Positions 21,661 through 33,420 of a stretch of DNA of 64,000 nt are shown one piece after another. Every line of letters starts with the position of its first letter. The stretch's first letter is position 1. The stretch comes from Prorocentrum cordatum. Taxonomy: Eukaryota; Sar; Dinophyceae; Prorocentrales; Prorocentraceae. The translations under genes and the position numbers were made by a program. The stretch covers positions 1 through 64,000 of the forward strand of contig CAUYUJ010019374.1 of NCBI GenBank assembly GCA_963575745.1, written 5' to 3'. A model generated the notes under the pieces. The model did no database searches, had not been told where the DNA came from, and saw only the letters and a list, made by a program, of their open reading frames with translations.

Positions 21661-24196
21661 GGGCGCGCCGCCGAATTCGGTTTTGGTGTCATAACTCGGG
21701 TCTCTGGCGGCCGTTCGGGACGATCCGGGCACCCCCGGAACGCCCTCGGCGAGGCGCAGCTGCTGGCAAGCATCCTGGGGCTGGAAAACCGCCGAGAACT
21801 GACGAAAACGCCCGACGAAAACCTCGAGCCTCGAGCCGCCGACCAGAGGCCGACCACGAAGGAGGACACGCCGGGGCTGCAAAAGCGTCGGGGCGTCGGA
21901 GATCTCGTGAGCCCCCTCCGACGTCGCAGAGCACAACACGGGACGGGCCTGGGCACCAGGGGGCACACCGCCGCACAGCCCCGGCTTGCGCCGGGCCTCT
22001 GGCGGCGCAGAGGGCGCGCCGCCGCGCGCGGGGCGCAACGGCGCGCTCGTGGGCGCGGGCTGCGCACGGGGGCGCGGGCAGCCAGGCGCCTTCGCACAGG
22101 GGAGCGGCACCTCGCCCACCTGTCGGCGGTGCAGAGGTGGGGTCCTGAGGGATGGGGTCCTGAGGACGAAGTGCCTCGCACAGTGCAGATCCACCCCTGG
22201 AGAGAGGTTAAAGTATCAGATGACACAGTTCAATGGGTGTTGGTATGAAGTCGCGAATGGTGGAGGACATGTGGTCTACCTCCAAGTGGTGGCGGCAGGC
22301 ATATGGTGCCCACCATGTCCCGTCCACAGGGACATATGGTGTACCTGTCCCGGGGAAGCGTGAGACTCGAGCAAGCCGGAACTCGGTTGTGCCGACGTTT
22401 TTTGACGAGCGCGTCTTGGAGTTTGGCGGTCCGGTGTTCGTGGGATGTGTGCAGCGGGAGCGCGCGTCAAATTTCAGATTGGGTCTCGCCATGTTCATTG
22501 ATGGCCCCGTCGGGCCAACCCGAGTCCCCCGAGCCCCAGTCTTACGTCTCCCCGATTGTCGGCGGTTCAGAGTTGGGGTCCTGAGGGATGGGGTCCTAAA
22601 GGACGAGGTGCCTCGCACAGTGCAGGTCCACCCCTGGACCTCGGCCTGTCCTCGGGACCCCATCCCTCAGGCCATCATCTTTGAACCACCGGCACAAGTG
22701 GGCGACGCAAGAAGACGGGGTCGTCTGCGCCGACATTGGCGCGTACGTTGCCCGTGTAAGGCCGCGCGCAGGCGTCCTCGTCTCCACTGGCGCGCCGCGC
22801 GGGCGGCCCGCGTGAGCCGCCGCGTGAGGTCGCTGTGCCACCTTTCGCAAGACCCGTGTGTTGACCGTCGGGCGAGGGGGGGGGCCGCCGGCGGCAGAGC
22901 TCGGCCGAGCTCAGGCGCGAGCCAGTTCCCACTCGGACCCCTGGCCACGGCCACGAGCACCAGGTCCTCGGACCGGGACCGCAAACTCTTGCGCGCAACC
23001 GGCCCCGGGGGCAGCCCCCCCAGGGGGACCGCGCGGCGCGCCGCCGAACAGACGTCTGCACGATCGAGGATCTCAGAGCGGAAAAACCAAAATTGACCCC
23101 CAAACGGAGAGCAAAACGTCGAGGTCGAAAATGTATAACAATGTCCCCCCGCGTTTGCAACATCATGCCCCCCGCGCACCCGCCGCGGAGGGGCGCCACG
23201 CCGTCGCGCGAACTCGCGCGGCCTGGATCATCAGATCCCGGACTCTTTCGGTCGCGATCGGCAGCGACCGATCGGCATTCCAAATCGGTCGCGGCCGATC
23301 GCACGCGACCTGTCGAACGCAACCGAGTTTGAAGCACATCGGTCGCGACTGGTACCAGAATCTAGTGGCCTTCGTCCTATCCCGAGACCCTGCCCTGGGT
23401 CGTGGCCAGAGGTCTCCTGGAGTCTCGTTGAGGCCTCCTAGTGGCCTCTCGGGGAGCCTCTTGGGAGGCTCCTGGGGGCGTATTTGGGAGCATCTGGGGG
23501 TACCTTGGGCGCCTCTTCGTGACCTACACCTCGAGAACACATTTCTGGTCACGATGGCGAGGGTTGAGTGTGCACTTGCGCAAGGTATAGCTTGTCGGGC
23601 AGCGGCTCTGGGCCGACCGGGCCTTCCCAGGCCACACTCCTCAACACCGGTCGGGGAGGGTGGCGGCCGCTGTCTGCCCAGCAAGACGCCTCATTTCTGC
23701 GCTCATCTGAACATGAGGCACGTCGGTCGCGACCAGTATTCGAATCCAGTGGCCTTCGCCCAATCCCGCCACCCTGCCTTGGGTCGTGGTCAGAGGTCTC
23801 CTGGAGTCTCGGCCTTCTAGTGGCCTCTCGGGGGGCCTGTTTGGAGGCTCCTGGGGGTGTATTGGGAGCATCCGGGGGCATCTTGGGCGCCCCTTCTTGA
23901 TCTACACCTCGAAAACAAATTATTGGTCACAACGGCGAAGGTTAAGTGTGTAATGGCGCAAGGTATACCTTGTTAGGCAGCGGCTCTGGGCCGACTGGGC
24001 CTTCCCAGGCCACACTCTTAAACACTGGTCGGCAAGGGTGGTTAAGGAATGGGGGGTCACTACTGTCTGCCCAGCAACGCGCCTCTGTTCTGCACTCATC
24101 TGAACATGAGGCCCCGTATGACATCGCATGGTTTTGAGGCTCCCGAATTTTCTCTACAGCACCGCAGAGCTGTTGCACATCTAGTGATTGCCACCG

Positions 24197-24246
24197 CGTA
24201 GCCTTTTTGGCTCAAGCCAGCTTGGCCTGAGCCACCTTGGGCCGAG
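24197..24246 (+). other. Spliced-leader relic cluster, unit 4
   Basis: Bases 24197-24216 match the 20-base SL core at 19 of 20 positions, the single difference being T for A at position 8. They are followed without a gap by ccagcttggcctgag (24217-24231, 10 of 15) and ccaccttgggccgag (24232-24246, 10 of 15). There is no GT after the relic, so this is not an SL RNA gene. Confidence 0.9.
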
Positions 24247-24320
24247 GAGCTTGCTGAAGTGCAAAGTGCTACGCGTTGCTTCCATGATCTCCGAATCATT
24301 TGGGGCCAGGGCTGCGCTGT

Positions 24321-25505
24321 ATGCGCCTGCCCTGTGTGAGAGCGCGCCTTGGTTATGGTCTTGCCTGCTCGAGCGCCTGCTCATTTCACCCCCGGCGTTT
24401 CTCTACGTCGTCGACGGGGGCGGCTGCGGTTAGTTCCCACGGTCGGACTCGAAGCAAGAATGGAATCATCACTTGGGGCTGTTTGAGCGATTCAGGATAT
24501 TATACTACCAGGATTGGTGGCCGCAAGAATTACGTGCATCGATTGGTGGCCCATGCTTTCTTGGGGCCACCGCCTTCGACGCAGCATTGCGATGTGAATC
24601 ACAAGGACCGCGATCGTGGCAACAACCATGTTGATAATTTGGAGTTCGTCACACGTTCCGAGAACATCTTCCATTCATATGTAGCGAACCGTACTCGTAG
24701 ATCTTCCGCACATGCACACTCCAAACCAGTCCTGAGCAGACGGTCTGGACAAGGTCGCTGGGTCGATCACTCCTCTGGGGTCCTAGCGTCCCTCGAAACG
24801 GGCGTTGATGCCAGTCTCATCTACTTGTGCTGCAAGGGCAGGAGAACTTCAGCAAAGGGCTATGAGTTTAGATATCAACCACCCATCGTTCCGCCATGTT
24901 TGCCAGGCGAGGAATGGCGTCCTGCCTTACACCCATGCACAGGCGCACAGCTATCGAATTGGGAGGTCAGCTCCCACGGACGAATGAAATCCTCTCGCGG
25001 ATTGGTCTCCTACGGCTCGCAGACTTTAGCTGGTTATCATGCTACAGGAATTTCAATCGACGGTCAGCTAACAAATCATCTCGTACATCGACTCGTCGCC
25101 CGAGCTTTTTTATGGCAACCATCTTACTCAGAAGATCTCGTGGTCAATCACATCGACGGCAATAAAGGAAATAATGCCAAAAGTAACTTAGAATACGTGA
25201 CTCGGTCGCAGAACGCGCTCCTTTCAAACAAGTGGTGGCTTGGACGCTCCAGTGCCATAGTAAAATGGTCGAAACCTGTTTTGGGACGCACATTTGGATC
25301 GGAGTCATGGAAGTGGTACGCATCGATGGCCGAAGCCGAGCGCCTATTGGGACTGGCGATTGGCAGTATATCGCATTGCTGTCGTGGGATCGCGCGACGC
25401 GTTGGTAGTTACGAGTTCAAGCTTGCAGATTCGACAGTCCCCAGTGTGTTGCCAGGTGAGGTGTGGCGCGAGATACCGCAGTGCTTGTTAACGAAAAAGC
25501 CGTGA
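24321..25505 (+). CDS. HNH-4: intact, short form ending after module 2
   Basis: 394 residues from ATG 24321. Both modules are present: SSHGRTRSKNG, DVNHKDRDRGNNHVDN, then EEWRPALH, VSSHGRMKS, VVNHIDGNKGNN and a NUMOD1 stretch ending YEFKLADS. Unlike HNH-2, 6 and 7 the frame stops immediately after KKP, because the codon is TGA where those siblings have CGA (a C-to-T change at a CpG). That end fits the domain boundary, so the short form may be the authentic length and the extensions elsewhere read-through into repeat DNA. The SL relic lies 74 bases upstream of the start. An overlapping frame begins at ATG 24284. I infer it is the parent or copy of HNH-9, which shares its stop and its 3' tail. 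Confidence 0.75.
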   Translation: MRLPCVRARLGYGLACSSACSFHPRRFSTSSTGAAAVSSHGRTRSKNGIITWGCLSDSGYYTTRIGGRKNYVHRLVAHAFLGPPPSTQHCDVNHKDRDRGNNHVDNLEFVTRSENIFHSYVANRTRRSSAHAHSKPVLSRRSGQGRWVDHSSGVLASLETGVDASLIYLCCKGRRTSAKGYEFRYQPPIVPPCLPGEEWRPALHPCTGAQLSNWEVSSHGRMKSSRGLVSYGSQTLAGYHATGISIDGQLTNHLVHRLVARAFLWQPSYSEDLVVNHIDGNKGNNAKSNLEYVTRSQNALLSNKWWLGRSSAIVKWSKPVLGRTFGSESWKWYASMAEAERLLGLAIGSISHCCRGIARRVGSYEFKLADSTVPSVLPGEVWREIPQCLLTKKP

Positions 25506-25944
25506 ATACATTTCGCCACCCGCTTCTTCACACATTCAGATTGCTACAGTATTCCACATTGCTCGGAACTCTGCGCACAAATGCGGGACGATGGTGGCGC
25601 ATCGCCGCACCTTGAGCATTGCGTTCCACAGCTGTTCCCTTGTGGGTATGTTGATGCTCGACACGGTGCTTGCACCGTGTTCCGCATTTGCTCCTCCCAC
25701 TCCCCCTCCGCCTCGTCATCCTTCTCCTCCGCCTCCGCCTCCTCTCCCATATTTCCGACTCCTCCGCCGCACATTCGTTTTCCGTGTTCTATTATTGCCC
25801 ACGTTTGCGTTATGTTGGTTGCCAGTCGCCCATTTGTTTGCGGCAAGTCCCGCGACCGTTCCAGCCCAGCATTTAGGGTGGCGAGTGGTCGAGGGGGCAC
25901 GGGAAACCATCACATGTGACACTTTTTGTTTCCACGCTTGAGGG
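25506..25944. other. Tail shared only by HNH-4 and HNH-9 units
   Basis: Repeated, with substitutions, at about 50907-51347. It contains a pyrimidine-rich stretch (cctccgcctcc) and no recognisable gene. It replaces the GC-rich tail that follows the other HNH copies. Confidence 0.6.
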
Positions 25945-27077
25945 AGCCGTGATGAGGATTATGCGGATTATGAAGATGATGGCGGTGATGACGATGATGA
26001 AAGTGATGATGATGATGATGGTATTTATGATGATGATGATGATGATGATGGTGATTGTGATGGCGATGGCGATGGTGATGATGGGGTACTGACGACGATG
26101 ATGTTGATGATGCGAATTTCTGATGGCGATGTCGATGGCGATGACGATGACGTGATGATGATGTTGATGATGGTGGTAGTGGTAGTGGTGGTAGTGGTGA
26201 TAATGATGCTCATGGTGATGTTTATGATTACGATTGTGATGACGATGATGATGATTCTGGTGATGATGGTAATGGTGGTGATGATGGTTTCGATGTTGCG
26301 GATGGTGATGACGATGATGGTGATGATGATGGTGGTGGTGATGGTAACAATGATGGTGATCATGATGTGGATGATGATGACCCTGATGATAGATATATGA
26401 TAATTTTAATGGTGATGATGTTGGCAATGACGATGGTGATGATGATATTGATGATGGTGGTGATGGTGACGATGGTGATGGTGGTTGTACTGATGCTAGT
26501 GGTGATGATGATGCTGATGGTGATAGTGTTCATGATGATGCTGATGATGCTGATGATGGTGCTGATGCGGATGATGTTGATGATGATGTTGATGATGAAG
26601 TTGATGATGGTGATGATGATAATGATGATGATGTTGATGATGATAATGCTGATGATGAAGATGTTGCTGATGATGATGCTGTTGTTGATGATGAAGATGA
26701 CACCAACTCTACTGTTGTTGTTGATGCTGCTGGTGATGATGCTCATGCTGATGCTGTTGATGGTGATGATGCTGATGATGACGCCGATGATGATGCTGTT
26801 GATGGTGACGTTGCTGATGATGATGCTGGTGATGATGCTGATGATGATGATAATGATGATGATGACGATGCTGATTATGATGCTGATGATGCTGATTATG
26901 TTGCTGTTGATGATACTGATGATGCTGGTGATCATGATGAATATGTTGATGATGATGCTGATTATGATGATGATGATGCCTCTGATGATGATGAGCATGA
27001 TGCTGATGATGCTGATGATGATGCTGATGCTGCTGATGATAAGGATGACGATGAAGATGATGATGATGATGATGATC

Positions 27078-27148
<71 letters not shown>

Positions 27149-27170
27149 AATGAGATGAGATGAGATGAGA
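25945..27170. repeat. GAT-type microsatellite, 1.2 kb
   Basis: Nearly pure GATGAT/GATGGT/GCTGAT trinucleotides, perfect at about 27056-27147. Frames give Asp, Met or Ile/Ser/His runs on either strand. The same arrangement follows HNH-9 at 51350-52678. Confidence 0.95.
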
Positions 27171-27893
27171 ATGATGATGAAGACCAGAGCGGAGTCACCC
27201 TGGACCAGAGCTATCCTGGATCATTCGGACATCCAACCATTCCCGAATCATCGGGGTGGGGGGTGGTGAGGGGTAGTTCCTTGTTCGTGCCCCAGGGGTG
27301 CAAAGCGGGACTACCCCGGACCAGAGCTATCCCGGATCATTCGGACAAACAACCATTCCCGAATCATCGGGGTGGGGGGATGTGGTCAGGGGGTAGCTCC
27401 TGGTTCGTGCGTCGGGGGCCCGAACCGGAGTTACCCCTGGCCAGAGTTATCCTGGATATCTCGGGCGTTCAAGAATCCGGAAGGCAAAACAAATACAGAT
27501 AGTATCTGCGGGTTCCGCGCGAACTTCGTGGATCTGTAAAGCCGAGCCGTGAAGGGGGAGGGCCACGAAACGAAAGAGCTCTCAAGCTGTGACCACGCAC
27601 GTTGCTCTGCCTGGCCTCCGCCCGCGCCACGAAGACCTGCAGTCGGATCCGGGCTTCTCGACAACCACGGGAACGCGCGTGCTTGCACATGCACGCGCAA
27701 TTGCCTACAGCAGGCCGTGCGGTACTTGCCCTCCTCCTTCCGCTGCGCACATCCGACCGTTTTCCCGTGCGCAGCCCCAGGGGTGCCGACCCCGCCCCTG
27801 CGGGCAATGTGTATCGCCCTGGATCCAGCTCCGATGGTCCTGGGGGGGGGCCCGATTTACGAGAGCCCCAGATAGGCGGCGATCCCCGGGGGG

Positions 27894-28072
27894 GGGGGGA
27901 AGTGAGAAGGAGCAGGCCTCCTCAGAAAGCTTGGAAGTTCCCCCGTCTTCTGACAAGTTTCTCCTAGGATGCCATGTCCCGGAGACGCAGAGAACCTCTC
28001 GGAAGGCGCGAAGGCTTCCGAGAAGCCCCGCCGCCTTCTGAGAAGGCCTTCTCCTTCTCACTTACCCCCGCC
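27894..28072. mobile_element. Foldback element family 4, copy
   Basis: The left arm (gaagtgagaaggagcaggcc) and right arm (aaggccttctccttctcact) are inverted repeats; the middle matches the copies at 15726 and 47305. Confidence 0.75.
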
Positions 28073-29061
28073 GGGCGCGCCGCCGAATGTGGTTTTTGGG
28101 TCACAACTAGGATCTCTGGCGGCCGTTCGAGACGATCCGGGTACCCCCGGAACGCCCTCGGCGAGGCGCAGCTGCTGAGCTGGCAAGCATCCCGGGGCTG
28201 GAAAACCGCCGAGGACCGACGAAAACGCCCGACAAAATCCTCGAGCCTCGAGCCGCCGACCAGAGGCCGACCCCCACGAAGGAGGACACGCCGGGGCTGC
28301 AAAAGCGTCGGGGCGTCGGAGATCTCGTGGGCCAGTCACCAGAGGGCACAGCGCCGCGCAGCCGCGGCCTGCGCGGGGCCTCTGGCGGCGCAGAGGGCGC
28401 GCCGCCGCGCGGGGGGCGCACGCCGCGCTCGTGGGCGCGGGCTGCGCACAGCGGCGCGGGCAGCCAGGCGCTTTCGCACAGGGGAGCGGCACCTCGCCCA
28501 CCTGTCGGCGGTGCAAAGGTGGGGCCCTGAGGGATGGGGTCCTCAAGGACGAGGTGCCTCGCACAGTGCAGATCCACCCCTGGACCTCGGCCTATCCTTG
28601 GGGCCCCATCCCTCAGGCCCCCCTCTTTGAACCACCGGCACAAGTGGGCGACGCAAGAAAGCGGGGGCGTCTGCGCCGACACTGGCGCGTCCTCGTCTCC
28701 ACTGTGGCGTGCCGCGCGCGCGGCCCGCGTGAGCCGCCGCGTGAGGTCGCTGTGCCACCTCGCGCAAGACCCGTGTCTTGACCGTCGCTGCAGTGGGCGA
28801 GGGAGGGGCCCGCGCCGGCGGCAGAGCCCGGCCGAGCTCGGGCGCGAGCCAGCTCCCACTCGGCCCCTGGCCACGGCCAGGCGCACCAGGGCCTCGGACC
28901 AGGAAAACAAATCTTTTTGCGCGCAGCCGGCCCGGGGACAGCCCCCCCGAGGGGGCCCGCGCGGCGCGCCGCCGAACCGACGTCGGCGCGATCGAGGATC
29001 CCAGAGCGGGAAAATGAAAATGGGCCCCCAAAACGATAAAACAAAATTCAGGGGGGGAAAA

Positions 29062-29170
29062 TCACACAGACACAAATAAGCGTCGATTCTTGGGAAGATA
29101 TGGCAAGTATAGCAAGTGGGAGGGACTCTGGGGATGTGTGAATAGTTCTTCGCGTGTCTCTGGGCCCTTT
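29062..29170. mobile_element. Dispersed element D, copy 3
   Basis: Shorter than the other copies. It has cacacagacacaaataagcg at the left and the tctctgggccc end at the right, and lacks part of the interior. Confidence 0.6.
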
Positions 29171-29692
29171 CAAAACGTCGATACGAATGAAATTGTCCCC
29201 CCGCATTTGCAACATCATGCCCCCGCGCACCCTCCGCGGAGGGCCGCCACGCCGTCGCGCGAGCTCCCGCGGCCCAGCTCATCGGATACCGGACTCTTTC
29301 GGTCGCGATCGGCAGCGACCGATCGGCACTGCACGTCGGTCGCGACCGTTCGCACACGACCGCTCGGCCGCAACCGGGTCTGAAGCACATCGGTCGCGAC
29401 CGGTACCAGAATTGAATTGCCTTCGTCCCATCCCAAGACCTTGCCCTGGGTCGTGGCCAGAGGTCTTTTTGGAGTCTCGTTGAAGCCTCCTAGTGGCCTC
29501 TCGGGGGTCTCTTGGGAGGCTCCTGGGGGCGTATTTGGGAGCACCTGGGGGTATCTTGGGTGCCTCTTCGTGACCTACACCTCGAGAACATCTTGCTGGT
29601 CATGAGGCCCAGTATGGCATCGCCTGGTTTTGAGGCTCCCGAGTTCTCGTCACAACACAGCACAGCTGTTGCACGTCTAGTGATTGCCACTG

Positions 29693-29741
29693 CGTACCCT
29701 TTGGGCTCAAGCTGGCATGGCCTAAGGCACCTTGGGCCGAG
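29693..29741 (+). other. Spliced-leader relic cluster, unit 5
   Basis: Bases 29693-29711 (cgtaccctttgggctcaag) are a 19-base variant of the SL core. The next two 15-base blocks are ctggcatggcctaag and gcaccttgggccgag. This unit and unit 7 share the same core variant, and both share the second block with unit 9, so those units form a subfamily. Confidence 0.75.
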
Positions 29742-29809
29742 GAGCTTGCTGAAGTGCTACGCGTTGCTTCCATGATCTGCGATGAATTTGGTGGCCGGGG
29801 CTGCGCTGT

Positions 29810-31078
29810 ATGCTCCTGCCTTGTGTGAGAGCACGCCTTGGTTATGGTCTTGCCTGCTTGAGTGCCTGCTCATTTTACCCCCGGCATTTCTCTATATCTT
29901 CGACGGGGGCAGCTGCGGTCAGTTGCCACGGTCGCATTCGAAGCAAGAATGGAATCATCACTTGGGGCTGTTTGAGCGATTCAGGATATTACTTTACCAA
30001 GATCGGTGGAAGCAGGAATTATGTGCATCGATTGGTGGCCCATGCGTTCTTGGGGCCACCGCCTTCGACGCAGCATTGTGATGTGAATCACAAGGACCGT
30101 GATCGTGGCAACAATCATATTGATAATTTGGAGTTCGTCACACGTTCCGAGAATATCTGCCATTCATACGCAGCGAACAGTATTCGCAGAACTTCCGCAG
30201 ATGCACTCTCCCAACCGGTCCTGAGCAGATGGGCTGGACAAGGTCGCTGGACCGATTACTCTTCTTTGCGCCTAGCGTCCCTCGAAACGGGTGTTGATCC
30301 CAGTGCCATCTGCATGTGTTGCAAGGGCAGGATGATTTCAGCAAAGGGGTATGAGTTTAGATATGGAGCACCCATCGATCCGCCATGTTTACCCGGCGAG
30401 GAGTGGCGTCCTGCCCTACACCCATGCACTGGCAGAGAGCTATCGACCTGGGAGGTCAGCTCCCACGGCCGAATGAAATCCACTCGCGGATTGGTGTCTT
30501 ACGGCTCGCGGACTTTAGCTGGCTATCGTGCTACAGGAATTTCAACCGACGGTCGGCTAACAAAACATCTCGTACATCGATTCGTCGCCCGAGCCTTCTT
30601 ATGGCAACCATCTTACTCAGAAGATCTCGTGGTCAATCACATCGACGGCAACAAAGGAAATAATGCTAAAAGTAATTTAGAATATGTGACTCGGTCGCAG
30701 AACTCGCTCCTTTCCAAGAAATGGTGGCTTGGACGCGCAAGTGCCGGAGTAACATTGTCGAAACCTGTGTGGGGACGGATAGTTGGATCGGGGTCATGGA
30801 AGTGGTACGCATCGATGGCGGAGGCCGCGCGCCTTTTGGACTTGAAGGGTGGCAGTATATCGGCTTGCTGCCGTGGGATCACACGACGCGCAGGCAGTTA
30901 CGAGTTCAAGTTTGCAGATTCGACCGTCCCCAGCGTGTTGCCAGGCGAGGTGTGGCGCGAGGTCCCGCAGTGCTTGTTAACGAAAAAGCCCGCGAGTACC
31001 CTTCGCCACTCGCTGCTTCACACGTTCAGATCGTGCTACAGTACGCTTCTTCCAGACCTCCCAGGAGCTGCCTCCTGA
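29810..31078 (+). CDS. HNH-5: intact double HNH protein with shifted C-terminus
   Basis: 422 residues from ATG 29810 (MLLPCVRARLG). Module 1 has the first HNH (DVNHKDRDRGNNHIDN) and its NUMOD1-like stretch; module 2 has EEWRPALH, VVNHIDGNKGNNAKSN and SKPVWGRIVGS through YEFKFADS. An extra C after the KKP codons (aaaaagcccgcgag) shifts the tail into another frame, but only beyond the conserved domains, so the catalytic part is unaffected. In this copy the usual upstream ATG of the overlapping frame is changed by local substitutions (catgatctgcgatgaatttg), leaving a shorter competing frame. The SL relic lies 98 bases upstream of the start. Confidence 0.72.
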   Translation: MLLPCVRARLGYGLACLSACSFYPRHFSISSTGAAAVSCHGRIRSKNGIITWGCLSDSGYYFTKIGGSRNYVHRLVAHAFLGPPPSTQHCDVNHKDRDRGNNHIDNLEFVTRSENICHSYAANSIRRTSADALSQPVLSRWAGQGRWTDYSSLRLASLETGVDPSAICMCCKGRMISAKGYEFRYGAPIDPPCLPGEEWRPALHPCTGRELSTWEVSSHGRMKSTRGLVSYGSRTLAGYRATGISTDGRLTKHLVHRFVARAFLWQPSYSEDLVVNHIDGNKGNNAKSNLEYVTRSQNSLLSKKWWLGRASAGVTLSKPVWGRIVGSGSWKWYASMAEAARLLDLKGGSISACCRGITRRAGSYEFKFADSTVPSVLPGEVWREVPQCLLTKKPASTLRHSLLHTFRSCYSTLLPDLPGAAS

Positions 31079-32831
31079 TATGATTGCAGCTCTCCTCGCC
31101 GCCGCCGCCGTCCCCTCCCCCGCCCGGGCCCATCCGCTGGCCAGCCCTGCGCTCAAGTCCGTCGGCGCGGGCCGCCTCGCGCTCTCCGGTGTGGGCGCCG
31201 CCCCAACGGGGGGCCTCCCAAAGGGGGGGGGGCGGCCTGCGCGGGGGGGGCGGAGGCCACAGCGGAGCGATGCCAAAGCTCGGAGCCCCGAGCCATCGGG
31301 GCTGGGCCCAGAGCCCCGCGGGTTATGACAGAATCAGGACGGGCCGTGTTGCGCTGTTTTCGGCCGCTGGAGGCCCTCACCGGGCCTCGGGACCTTCAGG
31401 AAACGACTCGGGGTGAGAAACCGGTCCAAGGGAAGGGGTCCAGACCTCTGAGGGCTCGCGTCATGAAAAAATCATGACGTCGGGAGTGTGAGGGGGGGTG
31501 AGGGGCAGCTCCTAGTGCGTACCTCGGGGGCCCAAAGCGGAGTTACACCGGACTGGGGCTATCCTGAATAATTCGGGCATCCAACCATTCCCGAATCATT
31601 GGGGTTGGGGATGCGGTCAGGGGGTAATTATTGGTTCGTGCGCGGGGGGGCCCGAACCAGAGTTACCCCGGACCAGAGTTATCCCCGATATCTCCAGCGT
31701 CTAAGAAGACAACACAAGTTGCATCTCGAAGACAACAAAAATTGCATGCAGGTCGTATCTCGGGGCTCCGCGCGGATCTCTTGGATCTCGAAAAGCGGAG
31801 CCGTGAAGGGGGAGGGCCACGAAACGAAAGAGTTCTCAAGCTGTGACCGCGCGCCTTTTTCTGCCTGGCCTCCGCCCGCACCACGAAGACCTGCAGTTAG
31901 ATCCGAGCCTCTCGACAACCGCCGAGCGCGCGTGTGCGCGCACATGTGCGCGCAATTGCTTGCAGCAGGCCATGCACATCCGACTTTTTCCAATGCGCAG
32001 CCCCAGAGGTGCCGACCCCGCGACCCCGCCTCTGCGGCTGCGGGCAATATTTCGCCCGGTGGATCCAGCTCTGATGGTCCTGGGGGGGCCGATTTACGAG
32101 CCCCAGATCGGCGGCGAGCTTGGGGGGGAAGTGAGAAAGAGAAGGCCTTCTCAGAAAGCTTGGAAGTCCCCCGGCGTTCTGAGAAGTTTTTAGTTTTTGC
32201 GCGGGGCGCACGGCGCGCTCGTGCGCGTGGGCTGCGCACAGCGGCGCGGGCAGCCAGGCGCTTCACACTGGAAGCGGCACCTCGCCCACCTGTCGGCGGT
32301 TCAGCAGTGGGGTCCTGAGGGATGGGGTCTCCTAAAGGAAGAGGTGCCTCGCACAGTGCAGATCCACCCCTGGACCTCGGCCTGCCCTCGGGACCCCATC
32401 CCTCAGGCCCCCCTCTTTGGACCACCGGCACAAGTGGGCGACGCAAGAAAGCGGGGGCGTCTGCGCCGACGTTGGCGCGTGAGCGTCCCGCGGAAGGCCG
32501 CGCGCAAGCGCCCTCGTCTCCACTGCAGCTTGCCGCGCGGGCGGCCCGCGTGAGCCGCCGCGTGAGGTCGCTGTGCCACCTCGCGTGAGACCCGTGTTTC
32601 ATCGTCGCTCCAGTGGGCGAGGGGGCCCGCCAGCAGCAGAGCTCGGCCGAGCTCAGGCGCGAGCCAGGTCCCACCCGGACCCTGGCCACGGCCAGGAGTG
32701 CAAACTCTTGCGCGCTGGGGGCCCCGGGGTCAGTCCCCCCAGGGGGGCCCGCGCGGCACGCCGCCGAACCGAAGTCGGCGCGATCGAGGATCCCAGAGCG
32801 GAAAAACGAAAAACAAAATATCCCAGTGCGA

Positions 32832-33370
32832 CCCTACCTAGGAGTTGGAACCCCTAGGAAAGCAGCATTAGTAGTAACAGTAACGCTAAGCTAAAGCTAA
32901 GCTAAAGCTAAGCCACAGCTAAGCTAAAGCTAAGCTAAAGCTAAGCTAAAGCTAAGCTAAAGCTGAGCAGCAGCTAAGCTAAAGCTAAGCTGCAGCTAAG
33001 CTATATATAAGCTAAAGCTAAGCGAAAAGCTAAGCTAAAGCTCAGCTAAGGCTAAGCTACAGCTAAGCTACAGCTAAGCTCAAGCTAAGCTCAAGCTAAG
33101 CTAAAGCTAAGCTAAAGCTATGCTAAACGCTAAGCGAAAAGCTAAGCGAAACGCTAAGCTAAAGCTAAGCTACAGCTAAGCTAAAGCTAAGCTAAAGCTA
33201 AGCTAAAGCTAAGCTAAAGCTAAGCTAAAGCTAAAGCTAAAGCTAAAGCTCCCAGGGGACTGGGGGGAACCGCGGGGCGGGGACTGGGGGAACCGCCCGG
33301 GGCGCTTTGCACTGCCCGGCCCCTTTAAGCTAAGAGAGTAAGAACCCTTCTAGGCAGAGCCTAGGTAGGG
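32832..33370. mobile_element. TIR-bounded element carrying an 11-bp satellite
   Basis: Perfect 11-bp inverted ends (ccctacctagg at 32832-32842, cctaggtaggg at 33360-33370) enclose about 370 bases of a GCTAAGCTAAA satellite (about 32884-33250) and a GC-rich segment (about 33251-33330). It interrupts the A-rich sequence between blocks C and D that is continuous in units 1, 2 and 5, so it is an insertion in this unit only. There is no coding capacity. Whether it moved as a transposon or arose by satellite expansion inside a small element is not settled. Confidence 0.7.
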
Positions 33371-33420
33371 AAAAATGCCCCTCAAAAGGAAAAGCAAAAC
33401 TCAGGAGGGGAATCAAAAAC

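Larger units (their letters stand above)
20045..21899 (+). repeat. Array unit 3, truncated
   Basis: It contains the half HNH gene, a GC-rich tail, MITE family 2 (20969), the ggttcgtgcgtcgggggccc repeat at about 21270, a foldback element (21481) and the start of the next unit. The stretch 20740-21420 closely repeats 35950-36530, so this unit and unit 6 share a recent common source. Confidence 0.7.
21900..28329 (+). repeat. Array unit 4
   Basis: Order: block B, a segment with agtcgcgaatggtggaggac (about 22247) that is near-identical to 37260-37760, a second block B (about 22560), block C (about 22898), no element D, palindrome block (about 23250-23353), block F followed by a partial second E/F (about 23720-23940), SL relics (24197), intact HNH-4, a tail of about 400 bases shared only with unit 9, a GAT microsatellite, a trimer of the gtcgggggcccgaacc repeat (about 27180-27470) and a foldback element (27894). 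Confidence 0.8.
28330..32189 (+). repeat. Array unit 5
   Basis: Order: block B, block C (about 28820), element D (29062), palindrome block (about 29301-29405), a shortened block F, SL relics (29693), intact HNH-5, GC-rich tail, dispersed repeats (about 31360-31970) and the left half of a foldback element at 32121 that is cut off and joined straight to the block B of unit 6. Confidence 0.8.

Noticed and set aside
22233-23096. 287-codon plus-strand frame between HNH-3 and HNH-4
   Set aside because: It covers a duplicated repeat block. The near-identical segment at 37301 is open for only 97 codons, so the frame is not maintained.
24197-24246. SL RNA gene
   Set aside because: A donor SL gene needs a GT splice donor after the leader and an Sm-site-bearing intron-like part; here the leader is followed directly by CC and further relics.
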